From: Candidatus Poribacteria bacterium
GTDB lineage: Bacteria > Poribacteria > WGA-4E > WGA-3G
NCBI GenBank assembly: GCA_022827885.1
Contig: JAJEIP010000050.1
Coordinates: forward strand, 26,268 to 90,267
DNA: 64,000 bases
Direction of reading: 5' to 3'
The position numbers were made by a program, and so were the translations under genes. Shown here piece by piece: positions 42,532-51,710 of the stretch (position 1 is its first letter; the number at the start of each line of letters is the position of its first letter). A model generated the notes under the pieces. The model saw nothing but the letters and a program-made list of their open reading frames with translations. It was not told the origin of the DNA and searched no databases.

Positions 42532-43428
42532 ATGGCGCAGCAATTAGAAACTCGACGAATGGGACGGACCCAGATGCGACCGAACGCGCTCGCACTCGGC
42601 GCGGCATGGTTGTGGCAGAAACCGGATGCTGAAGTTATCGGTGCAATCCGGCGCGGCATTGAACTCGGTATCAACTATATCGATACCTATCCCGGACACG
42701 CGGAACACCTCTGGGGAGAAGCACTCTCTGATGGATTGCGAGAAAAAGTCTATCTGCAAGCGAAGGTCGGCACACATCCAGAAAGACGGAAAGATTTCTC
42801 CGCAGATGGGACACGCTGGAGCGTCACAAACAGCCTCAAAAGTCTCCGCACGGATGTCCTTGATTCTGTCCTCATCCACGATCCAATTGATATGGAGAGC
42901 GTGCTGGCACCCGGATGTGCCTTGGATACGTTGTTAGAGATGAAAGCGGAAGGCTATATTCGGCATATCGGGGCAGGGGTCCGCTCCCATGAATTCCACA
43001 AAGAACTCATCGAAACCGGACATATCGATATCGTCCTTACTTTCTTAGATTATACACTGTTATCTCAATCTGCGTCCGAGACAACCTTGCCGCTGGCACG
43101 CCAACACGATGTCGGTATCATCCTTGCGAGTCCATTAGGCATGGGAAGCCTGACCGGCGCAGAACCCAATGTTGAAGAGGAACGCCGACGTAACCCCAAC
43201 GCTGAACCGAAAGCATACTTGATGTGGAAATGGTGTCAGGAACGCAAGGTCAACATCCGTCATCTGGCGATGCAGTTTTGTCTCGCTGCCCCCATAGAAG
43301 GGGTCGTGATGTTTGGTCCCGCGGACAAAGCACAAGTCGAAGACGGATATGAAGCGGCGACCGCTGACATCTCAGAAGACGTATGGGAAGCGTTTGAGGC
43401 GGAATTCGGTATCAAGCGTGGAATGTAG
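42532..43428 (+). CDS. Aldo-keto reductase
   Basis: This 298-residue TIM-barrel oxidoreductase reduces carbonyls with NADPH in the cytoplasm. It shows ELGINYIDTYPGHAEHLWGEALSDGLREKVYLQAKVG (the Asp-Tyr of the tetrad at about 57-61, Lys in AKVG near 84), LDSVLIHDP and the NADPH-binding IILASPLGMGSL. The start at 42532 is preceded by GGAGGAGAGG. An upstream in-frame ATG at 42514 has no such site. It is close to the TPP-domain gene and may share a transcript. The substrate is unknown. Confidence 0.85.
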   Translation: MAQQLETRRMGRTQMRPNALALGAAWLWQKPDAEVIGAIRRGIELGINYIDTYPGHAEHLWGEALSDGLREKVYLQAKVGTHPERRKDFSADGTRWSVTNSLKSLRTDVLDSVLIHDPIDMESVLAPGCALDTLLEMKAEGYIRHIGAGVRSHEFHKELIETGHIDIVLTFLDYTLLSQSASETTLPLARQHDVGIILASPLGMGSLTGAEPNVEEERRRNPNAEPKAYLMWKWCQERKVNIRHLAMQFCLAAPIEGVVMFGPADKAQVEDGYEAATADISEDVWEAFEAEFGIKRGM

Positions 43429-43482
43429 TTAATTGTCTGAATCGCGGATGTCCGCTTTTCGTATTAGGCAGCAGTTTAGCGA

Positions 43483-44088
43483 TTACGCCTTTTGTGCTAC
43501 CATACTTGCGAGAATGCCGAGAATTTTGTCACAGCGTTCAAGCATGTAGGTTTCCATGTCAATATGAAGTTGCTTTCCTTCCAATTTGAGGAAGAGCCAA
43601 TTCGTTCCTGTTGTGGTGGCACCGTAAACACGTGAAATGTCGTTCTCTTTTTCAGCATTAAAGCGTTGGGCAGCAATCATCTCCGCTACACACTGTCCGA
43701 GGCCTGTTATGAGATCATCCTTCTTCGCTTCAACAATGATAATAACGGGGGACTCCAAATAGTACTGATTTGGGGATAAGCTCACCAAAAAATCGCACAC
43801 GCCTGTGAGGTCATTTTCGGTATCAACATTGAAGTCAATGCCTGAAAAAAGGCTAATGCAGTGCTCAAAGTGTTCTCGGAGTTCAATGAGGACATCGGCG
43901 ACAATCATTTCCGACTTCGCCTTCTCCGTGCCTATTGCAACGGCTAATGGAACCTTTTTTGCTAACGCTTTGGTGAGTTCCGCGCTCGGTTCGACGCGTT
44001 CTGTTTCGGAAAAGAGTCCTGTGGACTGAACCATTTCGAGTTGAAATGTTTCTCTGACTGTTTCCAAAGTGAAGTTGCTATAAGCCAT
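43483..44088 (-). CDS. Conserved hypothetical protein with PD-(D/E)XK-like motif
   Basis: This 201-residue protein of unknown function has residues about 95-125 containing GVCDFLVSLSPNQYYLESPVIIIVEAKKDD. This matches the core of restriction-endonuclease-like folds (Asp, then Glu-x-Lys on the next strand). A helix with a conserved Gln (GLGQCVAEMIAAQRFN) follows. GGAGGA precedes the ATG. The gene lies alone between the aldo-keto reductase and trpA, with no methylase or helicase partner nearby, so nuclease activity is only a guess. Confidence 0.7.
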   Translation of the reverse strand: MAYSNFTLETVRETFQLEMVQSTGLFSETERVEPSAELTKALAKKVPLAVAIGTEKAKSEMIVADVLIELREHFEHCISLFSGIDFNVDTENDLTGVCDFLVSLSPNQYYLESPVIIIVEAKKDDLITGLGQCVAEMIAAQRFNAEKENDISRVYGATTTGTNWLFLKLEGKQLHIDMETYMLERCDKILGILASMVAQKA

Positions 44089-44125
44089 GTATTGAATCCT
44101 CCGTTTGTTCGATTCGATGGATTCT

Positions 44126-44926
44126 TTAGGTCTTTACCCCCGCAACCAAATCTGACGCGAATTGTTTCACCGCAGCGAGCAATTTAGTTTCGTTGTCCAT
44201 ATTGTCTTCAATGACATTGACAATAGCACTCCCAACAATCACACCATCAGCAATCTGCGCCACCTGCCTTGCCTGCTCAGGTGTTGATATACCGAAACCG
44301 ACGCTAATCGGTTTGTCCGTATGTTTCCGCAGCTCTGCAATCATCGGAGCGATCTCGTCCGACAACATTGCCCGCGCACCCGTTACACCTGTTACCGATA
44401 CACAATAGATAAATCCCGTGCTGACCGAGGCGATCAGCTGCATCCGTTCCGGCGGACTTGTCGGTGCCGCGAGAAAGATCGTAGCGAGGTTATACTTCGG
44501 TGCGACTTCAAGGAGCGGTTGTGCTTGTTCCGGCGGCAGATCGGGGACGATAACACCGTCCACCCCTACGGCTTGTGCAGCCTTACAAAATGTCTCCTCC
44601 CCCATCCGAAAGATCGGATTATAGTAACCCATCAAAGCAATAGGAATATCCGTTTGCCTACGGAGGTCTCTCACCATTTCCAATATCTGTTGAAGTGAAA
44701 TGCGATGCGTAAGTGCGCGTTCGCTTGCGCGTTGAACGGTCGGACCATCAGCGATTGGATCAGAAAATGGGATACCGAGTTCGATGAGGTCTGCACCTGC
44801 TGCCTCAAGTGTAAGGAGCAGTTTGGAGGTAAGTTCAGGATTCGGATCTCCAGCACAGATGTAGGGCATAAATGCCTTGGCACCTCGATCTCGGAGTTCT
44901 TGAAATTTTTTGTCAATTCGATTCAT
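44126..44926 (-). CDS. trpA: Tryptophan synthase alpha chain
   Basis: This 266-residue TIM-barrel subunit cleaves indole-3-glycerol phosphate to indole, the penultimate step of tryptophan synthesis, in a complex with TrpB. From this start the catalytic residues fall at Glu49 (LIELGIPFSDP) and Asp60 (DPIADGPTVQ), the same numbers as in the Salmonella enzyme. The phosphate-binding SVTGVTG and VGFGIST are present. An upstream ATG at 44968 is ruled out because the promoter -10 box ends just beside it, so it would lie outside the transcript. TrpB and other trp genes are not in this window. Confidence 0.93.
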   Translation of the reverse strand: MNRIDKKFQELRDRGAKAFMPYICAGDPNPELTSKLLLTLEAAGADLIELGIPFSDPIADGPTVQRASERALTHRISLQQILEMVRDLRRQTDIPIALMGYYNPIFRMGEETFCKAAQAVGVDGVIVPDLPPEQAQPLLEVAPKYNLATIFLAAPTSPPERMQLIASVSTGFIYCVSVTGVTGARAMLSDEIAPMIAELRKHTDKPISVGFGISTPEQARQVAQIADGVIVGSAIVNVIEDNMDNETKLLAAVKQFASDLVAGVKT

Positions 44927-44968
44927 GGATATACTTGAGTTCTTCTTTCTGTTAAAATGTTTTCTCAA

Positions 44969-44997
44969 TTATACCTTGAATGGATCGAATTGTCAAG
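44969..44997 (-). promoter_or_regulatory. Consensus sigma-70 promoter of trpA
   Basis: On the minus strand, TTGACA (44992-44997), a 17-base spacer and TATAAT (44969-44974) match the consensus exactly. Transcription should begin near 44961, downstream of the upper ATG at 44968, leaving a leader of about 35 bases. Confidence 0.87.
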
Positions 44998-45152
44998 TGG
45001 AGTTCCAAACCCACTCAGGGCCGTTCAATTCTCCATGAAATTTCCCAAATTTCAAATGGGTCTGGAGAGCAAAGACTTAGAAAATTCGCGTCATCCGCGC
45101 AATCCGGGTCATTCGCGATTCAGACAATTTAACATTCGACTTTGCTATGAAC

Positions 45153-46757
45153 TTAAGCCGATGAAGGACTTTTTTGTATCACCGAAATGACATAACTGCG
45201 TATCGTTACCCCTTCCACTGTCTCTGTTTCTACCCGCGGCTCTGGGACATCACGGTGATCAAAGACGACGTAGTATCCTTCTATCGCTTTCTCCAACTTG
45301 AGATACGCAGCGAGTTGCCGTTTGCCTGCTTGATACCGGCGTTCGCCTCTCCAAATTTTCGTCTCGACGATGTATTTTCGCTGATTGTGGATGATACAAA
45401 GGTCTATTCTCCCACGTCCCGTTTGGACTTCAAGGGACATGCTGCCACCTATCGCTTGGACAAACCCATCAAGATAGGTGAGGAGGAGGTGTCTGCCGAC
45501 AGATTCTTGTGGAGTCTGTGGCACTTGCAGAATCTGAAAGCCCGCCCGCGCGATGAAGTCCCGGAAATTGTCAAGCAATGACCGCATATCGATCTGTCCC
45601 GCGTCTGTGAGATAAGCCCGGAAACCTGTGATGTTATCTTCAGGGAAGTACACTTCTTCCAACCCATTGATTGTCGGCTTGAAGGCTTGCAGGATGCGGT
45701 AAAGATAAATCGGGTTGGCGATATCGCATAAACCATCCGTTCCCTCAGCGATGACCCCATAAGTGGCAAGTTCACTGATAACATCATCATCTATATTAAA
45801 AGGCACGCCATCCTCGTGTGCTGTAATTCTCATGAGAATTTTCTCGAAGCGTGGATCCTTGCGGATATTAGTTGTCAGATGCTCAATATTAGTGTTCCGA
45901 CGGTGGAGAAGTCGCGTGTGTGCGGTTGTAAAATGTGCCATTGTAATCGGTTCGGTTTTTGGTACGTCAAGTTCTTCTGTAAGAATCTGTGCAAGCCGGT
46001 TGACGAGCACGGGTTGCCCAGCGGTTTGCTTATGAATAGCAGTGATCACCTCGAGTGCGAAGGTTTGACCGACTTCATCCGTGTATTGTCCAAACAGGTC
46101 TTGCACCTCCTCACGCGTGAAGTTCGGCAAATGGAACTCATCCTGAATATTGAAGGGCGAGATGGACCGATCGTAGTTAAGTTGATTGATGCTCTTGACC
46201 CCGATGATGCTCACACTGTGGGGACATCGAGGTTTACCGGCGATGTAGATGTGGCGGAGGGTGTGGAGAAAATCACTTAAGGCAGCTTGTGGAATGCCAT
46301 CAAACTCGTCAATAACGAGGACAACCTTTTGTCCGTTATATTCAACGTCTAAAAAACTCGCAAACTCCCTAAAAAATTCCAGCAGTGAAAGGTGGTCAGT
46401 GAGCGTTGTGTTTTTCAAAAATTGCGTTAGAGCGTCCGAAGGCACCCTGTCGCGTTTCTGGAACACCTGCTCAATGCCTTGGCGAATCTGCTGATAGAGA
46501 TGCCCATAGAAAGCCGAAGGAGAAAGATTTTTATAGATGTCAAAATTCAGCGAAATCGGAAGGTAGGTAGGTTCTTCCCTTGTGAATCTGTCCAAGGCGC
46601 GCTGAAAAAAGGTGGTTTTACCAGTTTGGCGCGGCGCAAAGATGACGATATACCGGCCCTCTTTGATGCGGTTGATGAAGTCGTTAATCCTCTCAGTGCG
46701 TGCGACGACATAGTTTTCCGCTGGATGCACGGGCCCTTGGGTTCCGAAACGTCTCAT
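45153..46757 (-). CDS. AAA-like ATPase with C-terminal PD-(D/E)XK nuclease-like domain
   Basis: This 534-residue protein has Walker A at residues 41-49 (APRQTGKTT), Walker B at about 145-153 (VVLVIDEFDG), then a winged-helix-like region. The C-terminal nuclease-like core at about 448-490 has RIDLCIIHNQRKYIVETKIWRG (Asp, Glu-x-Lys) and QLAAYLKLEKAIEGYYVVFDHRD. This is the AAA-ATPase-like / PDDEXK_9 architecture found as solitary genes in many genomes. The start at 46757 has AGGAG seven bases upstream; the promoter at 46856-46884 places a longer frame's first ATG upstream of transcription. The function is unknown; defence-like roles have been suggested for related proteins but not for this one. 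Confidence 0.82.
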   Translation of the reverse strand: MRRFGTQGPVHPAENYVVARTERINDFINRIKEGRYIVIFAPRQTGKTTFFQRALDRFTREEPTYLPISLNFDIYKNLSPSAFYGHLYQQIRQGIEQVFQKRDRVPSDALTQFLKNTTLTDHLSLLEFFREFASFLDVEYNGQKVVLVIDEFDGIPQAALSDFLHTLRHIYIAGKPRCPHSVSIIGVKSINQLNYDRSISPFNIQDEFHLPNFTREEVQDLFGQYTDEVGQTFALEVITAIHKQTAGQPVLVNRLAQILTEELDVPKTEPITMAHFTTAHTRLLHRRNTNIEHLTTNIRKDPRFEKILMRITAHEDGVPFNIDDDVISELATYGVIAEGTDGLCDIANPIYLYRILQAFKPTINGLEEVYFPEDNITGFRAYLTDAGQIDMRSLLDNFRDFIARAGFQILQVPQTPQESVGRHLLLTYLDGFVQAIGGSMSLEVQTGRGRIDLCIIHNQRKYIVETKIWRGERRYQAGKRQLAAYLKLEKAIEGYYVVFDHRDVPEPRVETETVEGVTIRSYVISVIQKSPSSA

Positions 46758-46855
46758 TTTTTCTCCTCTTCTACAAAACCCTTCGCCTTTGAATGCTTCA
46801 TTCCTGCGCCTTGTGTTTCTCAAACACGCTATGTGTTGGCTTGTTAGTGATATAA

Positions 46856-46884
46856 AGTCTAACACAGTATCACGCTAAGGTCAA
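46856..46884 (-). promoter_or_regulatory. Probable promoter of the AAA-nuclease gene
   Basis: On the minus strand, TTGACC (46879-46884), a 17-base spacer and TAGACT (46856-46861). The expected start of transcription is near 46849. Confidence 0.5.
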
Positions 46885-46948
46885 CTTTTTTAGGGAAAAG
46901 GGGGGTCCTCATATTTGAAAGTGCTTAGGCGATCCATCAACAAAGATA

Positions 46949-46970
46949 GGCGAGGTTAGGAAACCTCGCC
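46949..46970. repeat. Hairpin downstream of clpB
   Basis: GGCGAGGTT (46949-46957) pairs perfectly with AACCTCGCC (46962-46970). It lies 22 bases past the clpB stop and may end transcription, but no T-run follows. Confidence 0.5.
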
Positions 46971-46991
46971 AGCGGTGGGAAGACATATCCT

Positions 46992-49574
46992 TTATGCTTG
47001 TCGGAAGACGAACGTTTCATTTTCAAAGTCAACAACGATTGCGTCGCCATCGTGGAAGGTGCCCTCCAGCATCTGGATCGCTAACGGATTAAGAATATCT
47101 CGCTGGATGGTTCGCCGGAGCGGACGCGCACCATAGACTGGATCGAATCCGCGTTTCACCAACGCTTCTTTTGCAGATTCAGAAAGCGTCAATGCCATCT
47201 CCTTCTCCGAGAAACGGTGACTGAGTTGCGTGAGTTCAAGCGTGACAATCCGTTTCAATTCTTCGATACCGAGACGGTCAAAGATAATCAGATCGTCAAT
47301 ACGGTTCAGGAATTCCGGTGGAAAATGCGCCTGAACCGCGTCCATCACCTTCCGACGCATCTCTTTTGTGTCCAACAGCGCGTCGCTAATCCACTGGCTC
47401 CCGATGTTAGAAGTCATGATGACAACCGTGTTCTTGAAATCGACAGTGCGTCCCTGTCCGTCCGTCATTCTACCGTCATCGAGCATCTGGAGTAAGACAT
47501 TGAATACCTCCGGATGCGCCTTCTCAACCTCATCAAACAGGATGACACAGTACGGGTGTCGTCGGACGGCTTCGGTGAGTTGACCGCCTTCATCGTAGCC
47601 GACGTATCCCGGCGGTGCCCCGATCAATCGGGAGACGGTGTGTTTCTCCATATACTCGCTCATATCAATACGCGCCATAGCGTTCGCATCGTCAAACAGA
47701 AATTCGGCGAGCGATTTGGCGAGATGCGTTTTACCGACGCCGGTCGGTCCCATGAAAAGGAAAGAACCGAGGGGCCGATCAGGATCACCGAGACCCACAC
47801 GAGCCCGTCGAATCGCATGAGAGACAGCACTGACCGCCTCATCTTGTCCAATCACCTGTTCCCGTAGACCTTCCTCCATGTTGAGAAGTTTCTGAGTCTC
47901 ACCCTCCATGAGTCGAGAAACAGGAATACCGGTCCACTTCGCTACAATTTCAGCGATGTCTTCCGCACGCACGCGCTCCTTCAGCATCTGGGTGCCTTGG
48001 GCATCCGTTTCCAGAATTTCTCGGACAGTTTTGAGCCGTGATTCCAATTCCGGTATCTGACCGTATTCAATCTCTGATGCCCGCCCAAGGTTGCCCGCGC
48101 GTTTGGCTTGTTCTGACGCAATACGGAGTGCCTCAATCTGTTCCATCAACTCGCCAATCTGCGTCAAATTCGCTTTTTCGTTCTGCCATGCGGCTTTGAG
48201 CGCGTTCGCTCTCTCTTTGAGTTCTGCAAGTTCAGCCCTCAGTTTTTCAAGCCGTTGTTGTGAAGCACCGTCCTCCTCCTTCTCCAGTGCTTGTTGCTCA
48301 ATTTGGAGTTGGATAATCCGACGTTCCACCTCATCAATCTCCTCCGGCACACTGTCAATCTCAATTCGCAGTCGCGACGCCGCTTCATCTACTAAATCTA
48401 CGGCTTTATCCGGTAGGAACCGTTCAGAAATATAACGTTTTGAGAGGGTCGCAGCCGCGACGATAGCACTGTCTTGAATTTGGACACCGTGATGCGTCTC
48501 ATAACGTTCCTTTAAGCCCCGAAGAATGGCAATCGTGTCCGCAACCGACGGTTCTTCCACCTGCACGGGTTGGAATCGGCGTTCCAAAGCGGCATCCTTC
48601 TCAATGTGTTTGCGATATTCATCGAGGGTGGTCGCGCCTATACACCGGAGTTCACCGCGTGCCAGTGCGGGTTTGAGCATGTTTGAAGCGTCCACAGCAC
48701 CTTCCGCTGCACCCGCACCGACGATGGTATGGAGTTCATCGATAAAAAGCACGACCTGCCCTTCCGCCTGTTCCACATCGGCGAGCACCGCTTTCAGGCG
48801 ATCCTCAAATTCGCCACGATACTTACTACCAGCGATGAGTGCCCCTAAATCAAGAGCGATGAGCCGTTTATCGCGGAGGCTTTCTGGGACATCACCATCA
48901 GCGATACGTTGGGCTAACCCCTCTACGATCGCTGTTTTCCCGACACCCGGTTCACCGATCAAGACGGGATTGTTTTTTCGCCTGCGGGAGAGCACTTGCA
49001 TCACGCGCCGGATTTCATCATCCCGTCCGATAACTGGATCGAGTTTCCCCGAAATCGCTTCTTGGGTGAGTTCTCTTCCAAACCGAGTGAGTGCCTGATA
49101 TTTATCCTCCGGGTTCTGATCGGTTACCCGCTGCGTCCCGCGAATATCGACGAGTGCCTTGAGTATCTTGTCCTTTGTTACACCCGCTTCCCGAAGGATG
49201 TTACCGACTTCACTCTGTTTCGTCTCAGCACACGCCATCAGGAGATGTTCCGTGCTGACGTATTCGTCCTTGAGGGTTGTTGCTACTTTGAAACCGGTAT
49301 CCAGAACGGATTGTAGCGCAGGCGCAGTACGCATTTCAGCCGCTGTGCCTTGGACTTTCGGTGCTTTTTGAACAGTGGTTTCAACTGCTGACGTAATTCT
49401 CGCAGTATCGACGCCCAACTTCTGAAGAATCGGTGTGACGATCCCATCTGTCTGCCTGATGAGTGCCAACATCAGATGCTCAACCCCGAGTTCAGGACTT
49501 TGGGTGTCTGTCGCTAAACTTTGTGCCGTTTCGAGGGCTTCTTGTGCTTTAATTGTAAATCTATCAAATCTCAT
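46992..49574 (-). CDS. clpB: Chaperone disaggregase ClpB
   Basis: This 860-residue hexameric AAA+ disaggregase works with DnaK to solubilise aggregates. It shows the N-domain (about residues 1-145), NBD1 with Walker [10 protein letters not shown] (about 203-211) and LFIDELHT, the coiled-coil M domain (about 400-525, [24 protein letters not shown]), NBD2 with GPTGVGKTH (about 604-612), [16 protein letters not shown] and the C-terminal D2-small domain ([10 protein letters not shown]). The full set of domains and the length are typical. The ATG is against the recurrent CCGCAAGG leader (49575-49593). No CIRCE or sigma-32 site was recognised upstream. Confidence 0.96.
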   Translation of the reverse strand: MRFDRFTIKAQEALETAQSLATDTQSPELGVEHLMLALIRQTDGIVTPILQKLGVDTARITSAVETTVQKAPKVQGTAAEMRTAPALQSVLDTGFKVATTLKDEYVSTEHLLMACAETKQSEVGNILREAGVTKDKILKALVDIRGTQRVTDQNPEDKYQALTRFGRELTQEAISGKLDPVIGRDDEIRRVMQVLSRRRKNNPVLIGEPGVGKTAIVEGLAQRIADGDVPESLRDKRLIALDLGALIAGSKYRGEFEDRLKAVLADVEQAEGQVVLFIDELHTIVGAGAAEGAVDASNMLKPALARGELRCIGATTLDEYRKHIEKDAALERRFQPVQVEEPSVADTIAILRGLKERYETHHGVQIQDSAIVAAATLSKRYISERFLPDKAVDLVDEAASRLRIEIDSVPEEIDEVERRIIQLQIEQQALEKEEDGASQQRLEKLRAELAELKERANALKAAWQNEKANLTQIGELMEQIEALRIASEQAKRAGNLGRASEIEYGQIPELESRLKTVREILETDAQGTQMLKERVRAEDIAEIVAKWTGIPVSRLMEGETQKLLNMEEGLREQVIGQDEAVSAVSHAIRRARVGLGDPDRPLGSFLFMGPTGVGKTHLAKSLAEFLFDDANAMARIDMSEYMEKHTVSRLIGAPPGYVGYDEGGQLTEAVRRHPYCVILFDEVEKAHPEVFNVLLQMLDDGRMTDGQGRTVDFKNTVVIMTSNIGSQWISDALLDTKEMRRKVMDAVQAHFPPEFLNRIDDLIIFDRLGIEELKRIVTLELTQLSHRFSEKEMALTLSESAKEALVKRGFDPVYGARPLRRTIQRDILNPLAIQMLEGTFHDGDAIVVDFENETFVFRQA

Positions 49575-49683
49575 TTTTAATTTTTCCTTGCGGTTCGGTG
49601 AGTTGGTTGAATGTGCTTACTTTCCTTATATCCGCCTGCGTGTTTTAGCTTGGGTATTTCTGCGGATTGTTGCAGGCTGCGCG
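49575..49683 (-). repeat. CCGCAAGG leader and extended repeat upstream of clpB
   Basis: CCGCAAGGAAAAATTAAAA (49575-49593, minus) abuts the clpB ATG. The sequence upstream shares blocks with 38754-38890 (GGTGAG, CCTGCGTGTTTTAGCTTGGG, GTATTTCTGCGGATT, TTGTTGCAGGCT). Confidence 0.65.
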
Positions 49684-49721
49684 TTAACGTAGCAAGATTT
49701 ATGCCATTTTAATAGTTATCA

Positions 49722-49789
49722 GTTATCGGTTCGGTGAATCAACGGTGTGAAGTCCTTATGGACTTCCCCGTCTGCGAAAAACCGATAAC
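49722..49789. repeat. Inverted-repeat element between clpB and the FG-GAP gene
   Basis: GTTATCGGTT (49722-49731) and AACCGATAAC (49780-49789) are perfect inverted ends around an inner GAAGTCC/GGACTTC hairpin (49749-49766). A related, degenerate copy with TTATCAGTTGTCAGTT and AAAACCGATGACT lies at about 37459-37540. Confidence 0.55.
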
Positions 49790-49863
49790 CACTAAGCCAT
49801 TTTGTCATCCGACGTGCAAAACTGGCACGAAAAACTGGCACGTTTGGTCTGGAGTTGAGGGTG

Positions 49864-51588
49864 TTAATCATCTGAAAGGGGTTCGGTCACTACGAATTCC
49901 TGATTCACGGCGAGGTTTTCCAAGGTCTGCACAACACCACTTTGCCAGCGAATCTGAAGTTTATCTACACGGGTCCGCTCTCCAAGCCCAAAGAGCAACC
50001 TTGGATCGTTGCTACTGAGATAACTGTATCCTCGGCGGACCTCACGCGTTTGGGATTCAGCACCGAATGTCAATGTAACGCGTGCGCCGATACCATCACG
50101 ATTGCTTCGGGTACCGATCAGTTTGAGACGCAGATAGTTGTTGGCAGTGCGGTTCTCATTTCGGAGGAGTGTCACTTTGCCGTTCAACTGCGTGACAAGT
50201 AGGTCTGTGTCGCCGTCGTTGTCATAATCACCGAAAAGCGTCCCACGACTGACAGAATCCTGACCCTCAAATTGCATCTCGACAAACGTCCCATCGTCTT
50301 GGTTCCAGTAGAGTTGATTCGGTTGTTTGTATGAGAGAACATCTGTGGTCTGCTCAACAGTTGGAAAGATATGACCGTTCGCCACAAAAATATCAAGGGC
50401 ACCATTGTTATCCGGATCAAAGAATCCAGTGCCGAACCCTAAAAAGAGATAACTCTCTTCACCGAGCCGCGCTTTATAACTGACATCGGTAAACGTCCCG
50501 TCTCCGTTGTTTCGATAGAGGGTGTTTGTCTCGTAGGAGAAATTGGTGACGAAAAGATCAAGAAACCCATCGCCATTATAATCTCCCGTGTCAACACCCA
50601 TACCGGCTTGGGCTACGCCGTCCGCGCTGTAGGCACAACCCGTAAGGATAGCGATTTCGGCAAACGTTCCATCGCCTTTATTGTAGAAGAGATAATTCGG
50701 CGTGTCATCGTTAGCGACGTAAAGGTCGGGATTGCCGTCAGCATCAAAGTCTGCTGCAACGACACCTAATCCCTTACCAAGAAACATGCCTCCCGGATCC
50801 CGAATACTGGCGACATCTGTAGTATCGGTAAAGGTGCCGTCTCCGTTGTTTCGGTAGAGTCTATCGGGTGATCCTTCAAAGTGCTTCGGGTGACAATAAC
50901 CACGAACCTTCTCGGTTACGTGGAATGCCGGATTTTCCAAACAGATAGGCGCGGATCCATCTAATCTGTAGGTGACGTAGTTAACGACGTAGAGATCGAG
51001 ATAGCCATCGCTGTCGTAATCGAAAAAAGTCGCACTACTACTCCAACGGGTATCACCTACACCTGCTTGAGTGGTAATATCCGTGAAAGTGCCGTCGCCG
51101 TTGTTATGATACAGTCGGTTCGCACCGAAATTGGTTACATAAATGTCCACGTAACCGTCATTGTCGATATCTCCACAGGCGACACCGTGTCCATAACTCC
51201 CCTGATTGTTGACTTTAACAGACGCAGTAACATCCGTGAAAGTGCCGTCGCCGTTGTTTCGGAAAAGCGCGCTTGGCGCGGCACTATTGACGAGGTAAAG
51301 ATCAAGGTTACCATCGTTATCATAATCGAGGAATGCACCACCGGCACCGAGGGTCTCAGGCAGGTGAAACTCACCCGTCGCACCGTTGGCGTGCGTAAAG
51401 CGGATACCGGCACTATCGGTGACATCTGCGAAATGGAGAGGGGGTTCTGCAGGTAGCGCGGGAAATGGAATGAGGGAAAAAAAGAAGGCGAGACACGTTA
51501 TGATCGCAATCGGCGGGTCACATTCTAAAACACGGCGGTCGTAGAACCTATCACGCTTCAAAATAGTATTAAACGCGAGTGCATCCAT
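49864..51588 (-). CDS. Secreted FG-GAP/VCBS repeat protein with ASPIC/UnbV domain (CRTAC1-like)
   Basis: This 574-residue protein has a hydrophobic signal region (about residues 27-46), then about seven FG-GAP-like repeats containing Ca-binding DxDxDGxxDLYVxN motifs (for example DYDNDGNLDLYLVN, DIDNDGYVDIYVTN, DFDADGNPDLYVAN), and a C-terminal ASPIC/UnbV domain (GIGARVTLTFGAESQTREVRRGYSYLSSNDPRLLFGLG). Such proteins form seven-bladed beta-propellers on the cell surface or in the periplasm; CRTAC1 relatives are abundant in planctomycete-like genomes. The ATG abuts the recurrent CCGCAAGG leader. Function unknown. Confidence 0.85.
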   Translation of the reverse strand: MDALAFNTILKRDRFYDRRVLECDPPIAIITCLAFFFSLIPFPALPAEPPLHFADVTDSAGIRFTHANGATGEFHLPETLGAGGAFLDYDNDGNLDLYLVNSAAPSALFRNNGDGTFTDVTASVKVNNQGSYGHGVACGDIDNDGYVDIYVTNFGANRLYHNNGDGTFTDITTQAGVGDTRWSSSATFFDYDSDGYLDLYVVNYVTYRLDGSAPICLENPAFHVTEKVRGYCHPKHFEGSPDRLYRNNGDGTFTDTTDVASIRDPGGMFLGKGLGVVAADFDADGNPDLYVANDDTPNYLFYNKGDGTFAEIAILTGCAYSADGVAQAGMGVDTGDYNGDGFLDLFVTNFSYETNTLYRNNGDGTFTDVSYKARLGEESYLFLGFGTGFFDPDNNGALDIFVANGHIFPTVEQTTDVLSYKQPNQLYWNQDDGTFVEMQFEGQDSVSRGTLFGDYDNDGDTDLLVTQLNGKVTLLRNENRTANNYLRLKLIGTRSNRDGIGARVTLTFGAESQTREVRRGYSYLSSNDPRLLFGLGERTRVDKLQIRWQSGVVQTLENLAVNQEFVVTEPLSDD

Positions 51589-51608
51589 TTTTTAATTTTA
51601 CCTTGCGG
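51589..51608 (-). promoter_or_regulatory. Recurrent CCGCAAGG start-codon leader
   Basis: Minus-strand CCGCAAGGTAAAATTAAAAA abuts the ATG of the FG-GAP protein gene. Confidence 0.7.
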
Positions 51609-51710
51609 TTAAACGACGCGGATTCGGACTTTAGCGTTCTTTTCTTAGGTGTTGAAGAAACCGCCAAGCAAAACCCATCCACTTCGTTACAGGAAACCTA
51701 ATTTTCGCGT

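Noticed and set aside
44927..44968. Upstream start for trpA
   Set aside because: The -10 box ends at 44969, so this ATG would precede the transcription start; residue numbering also fits the downstream start.
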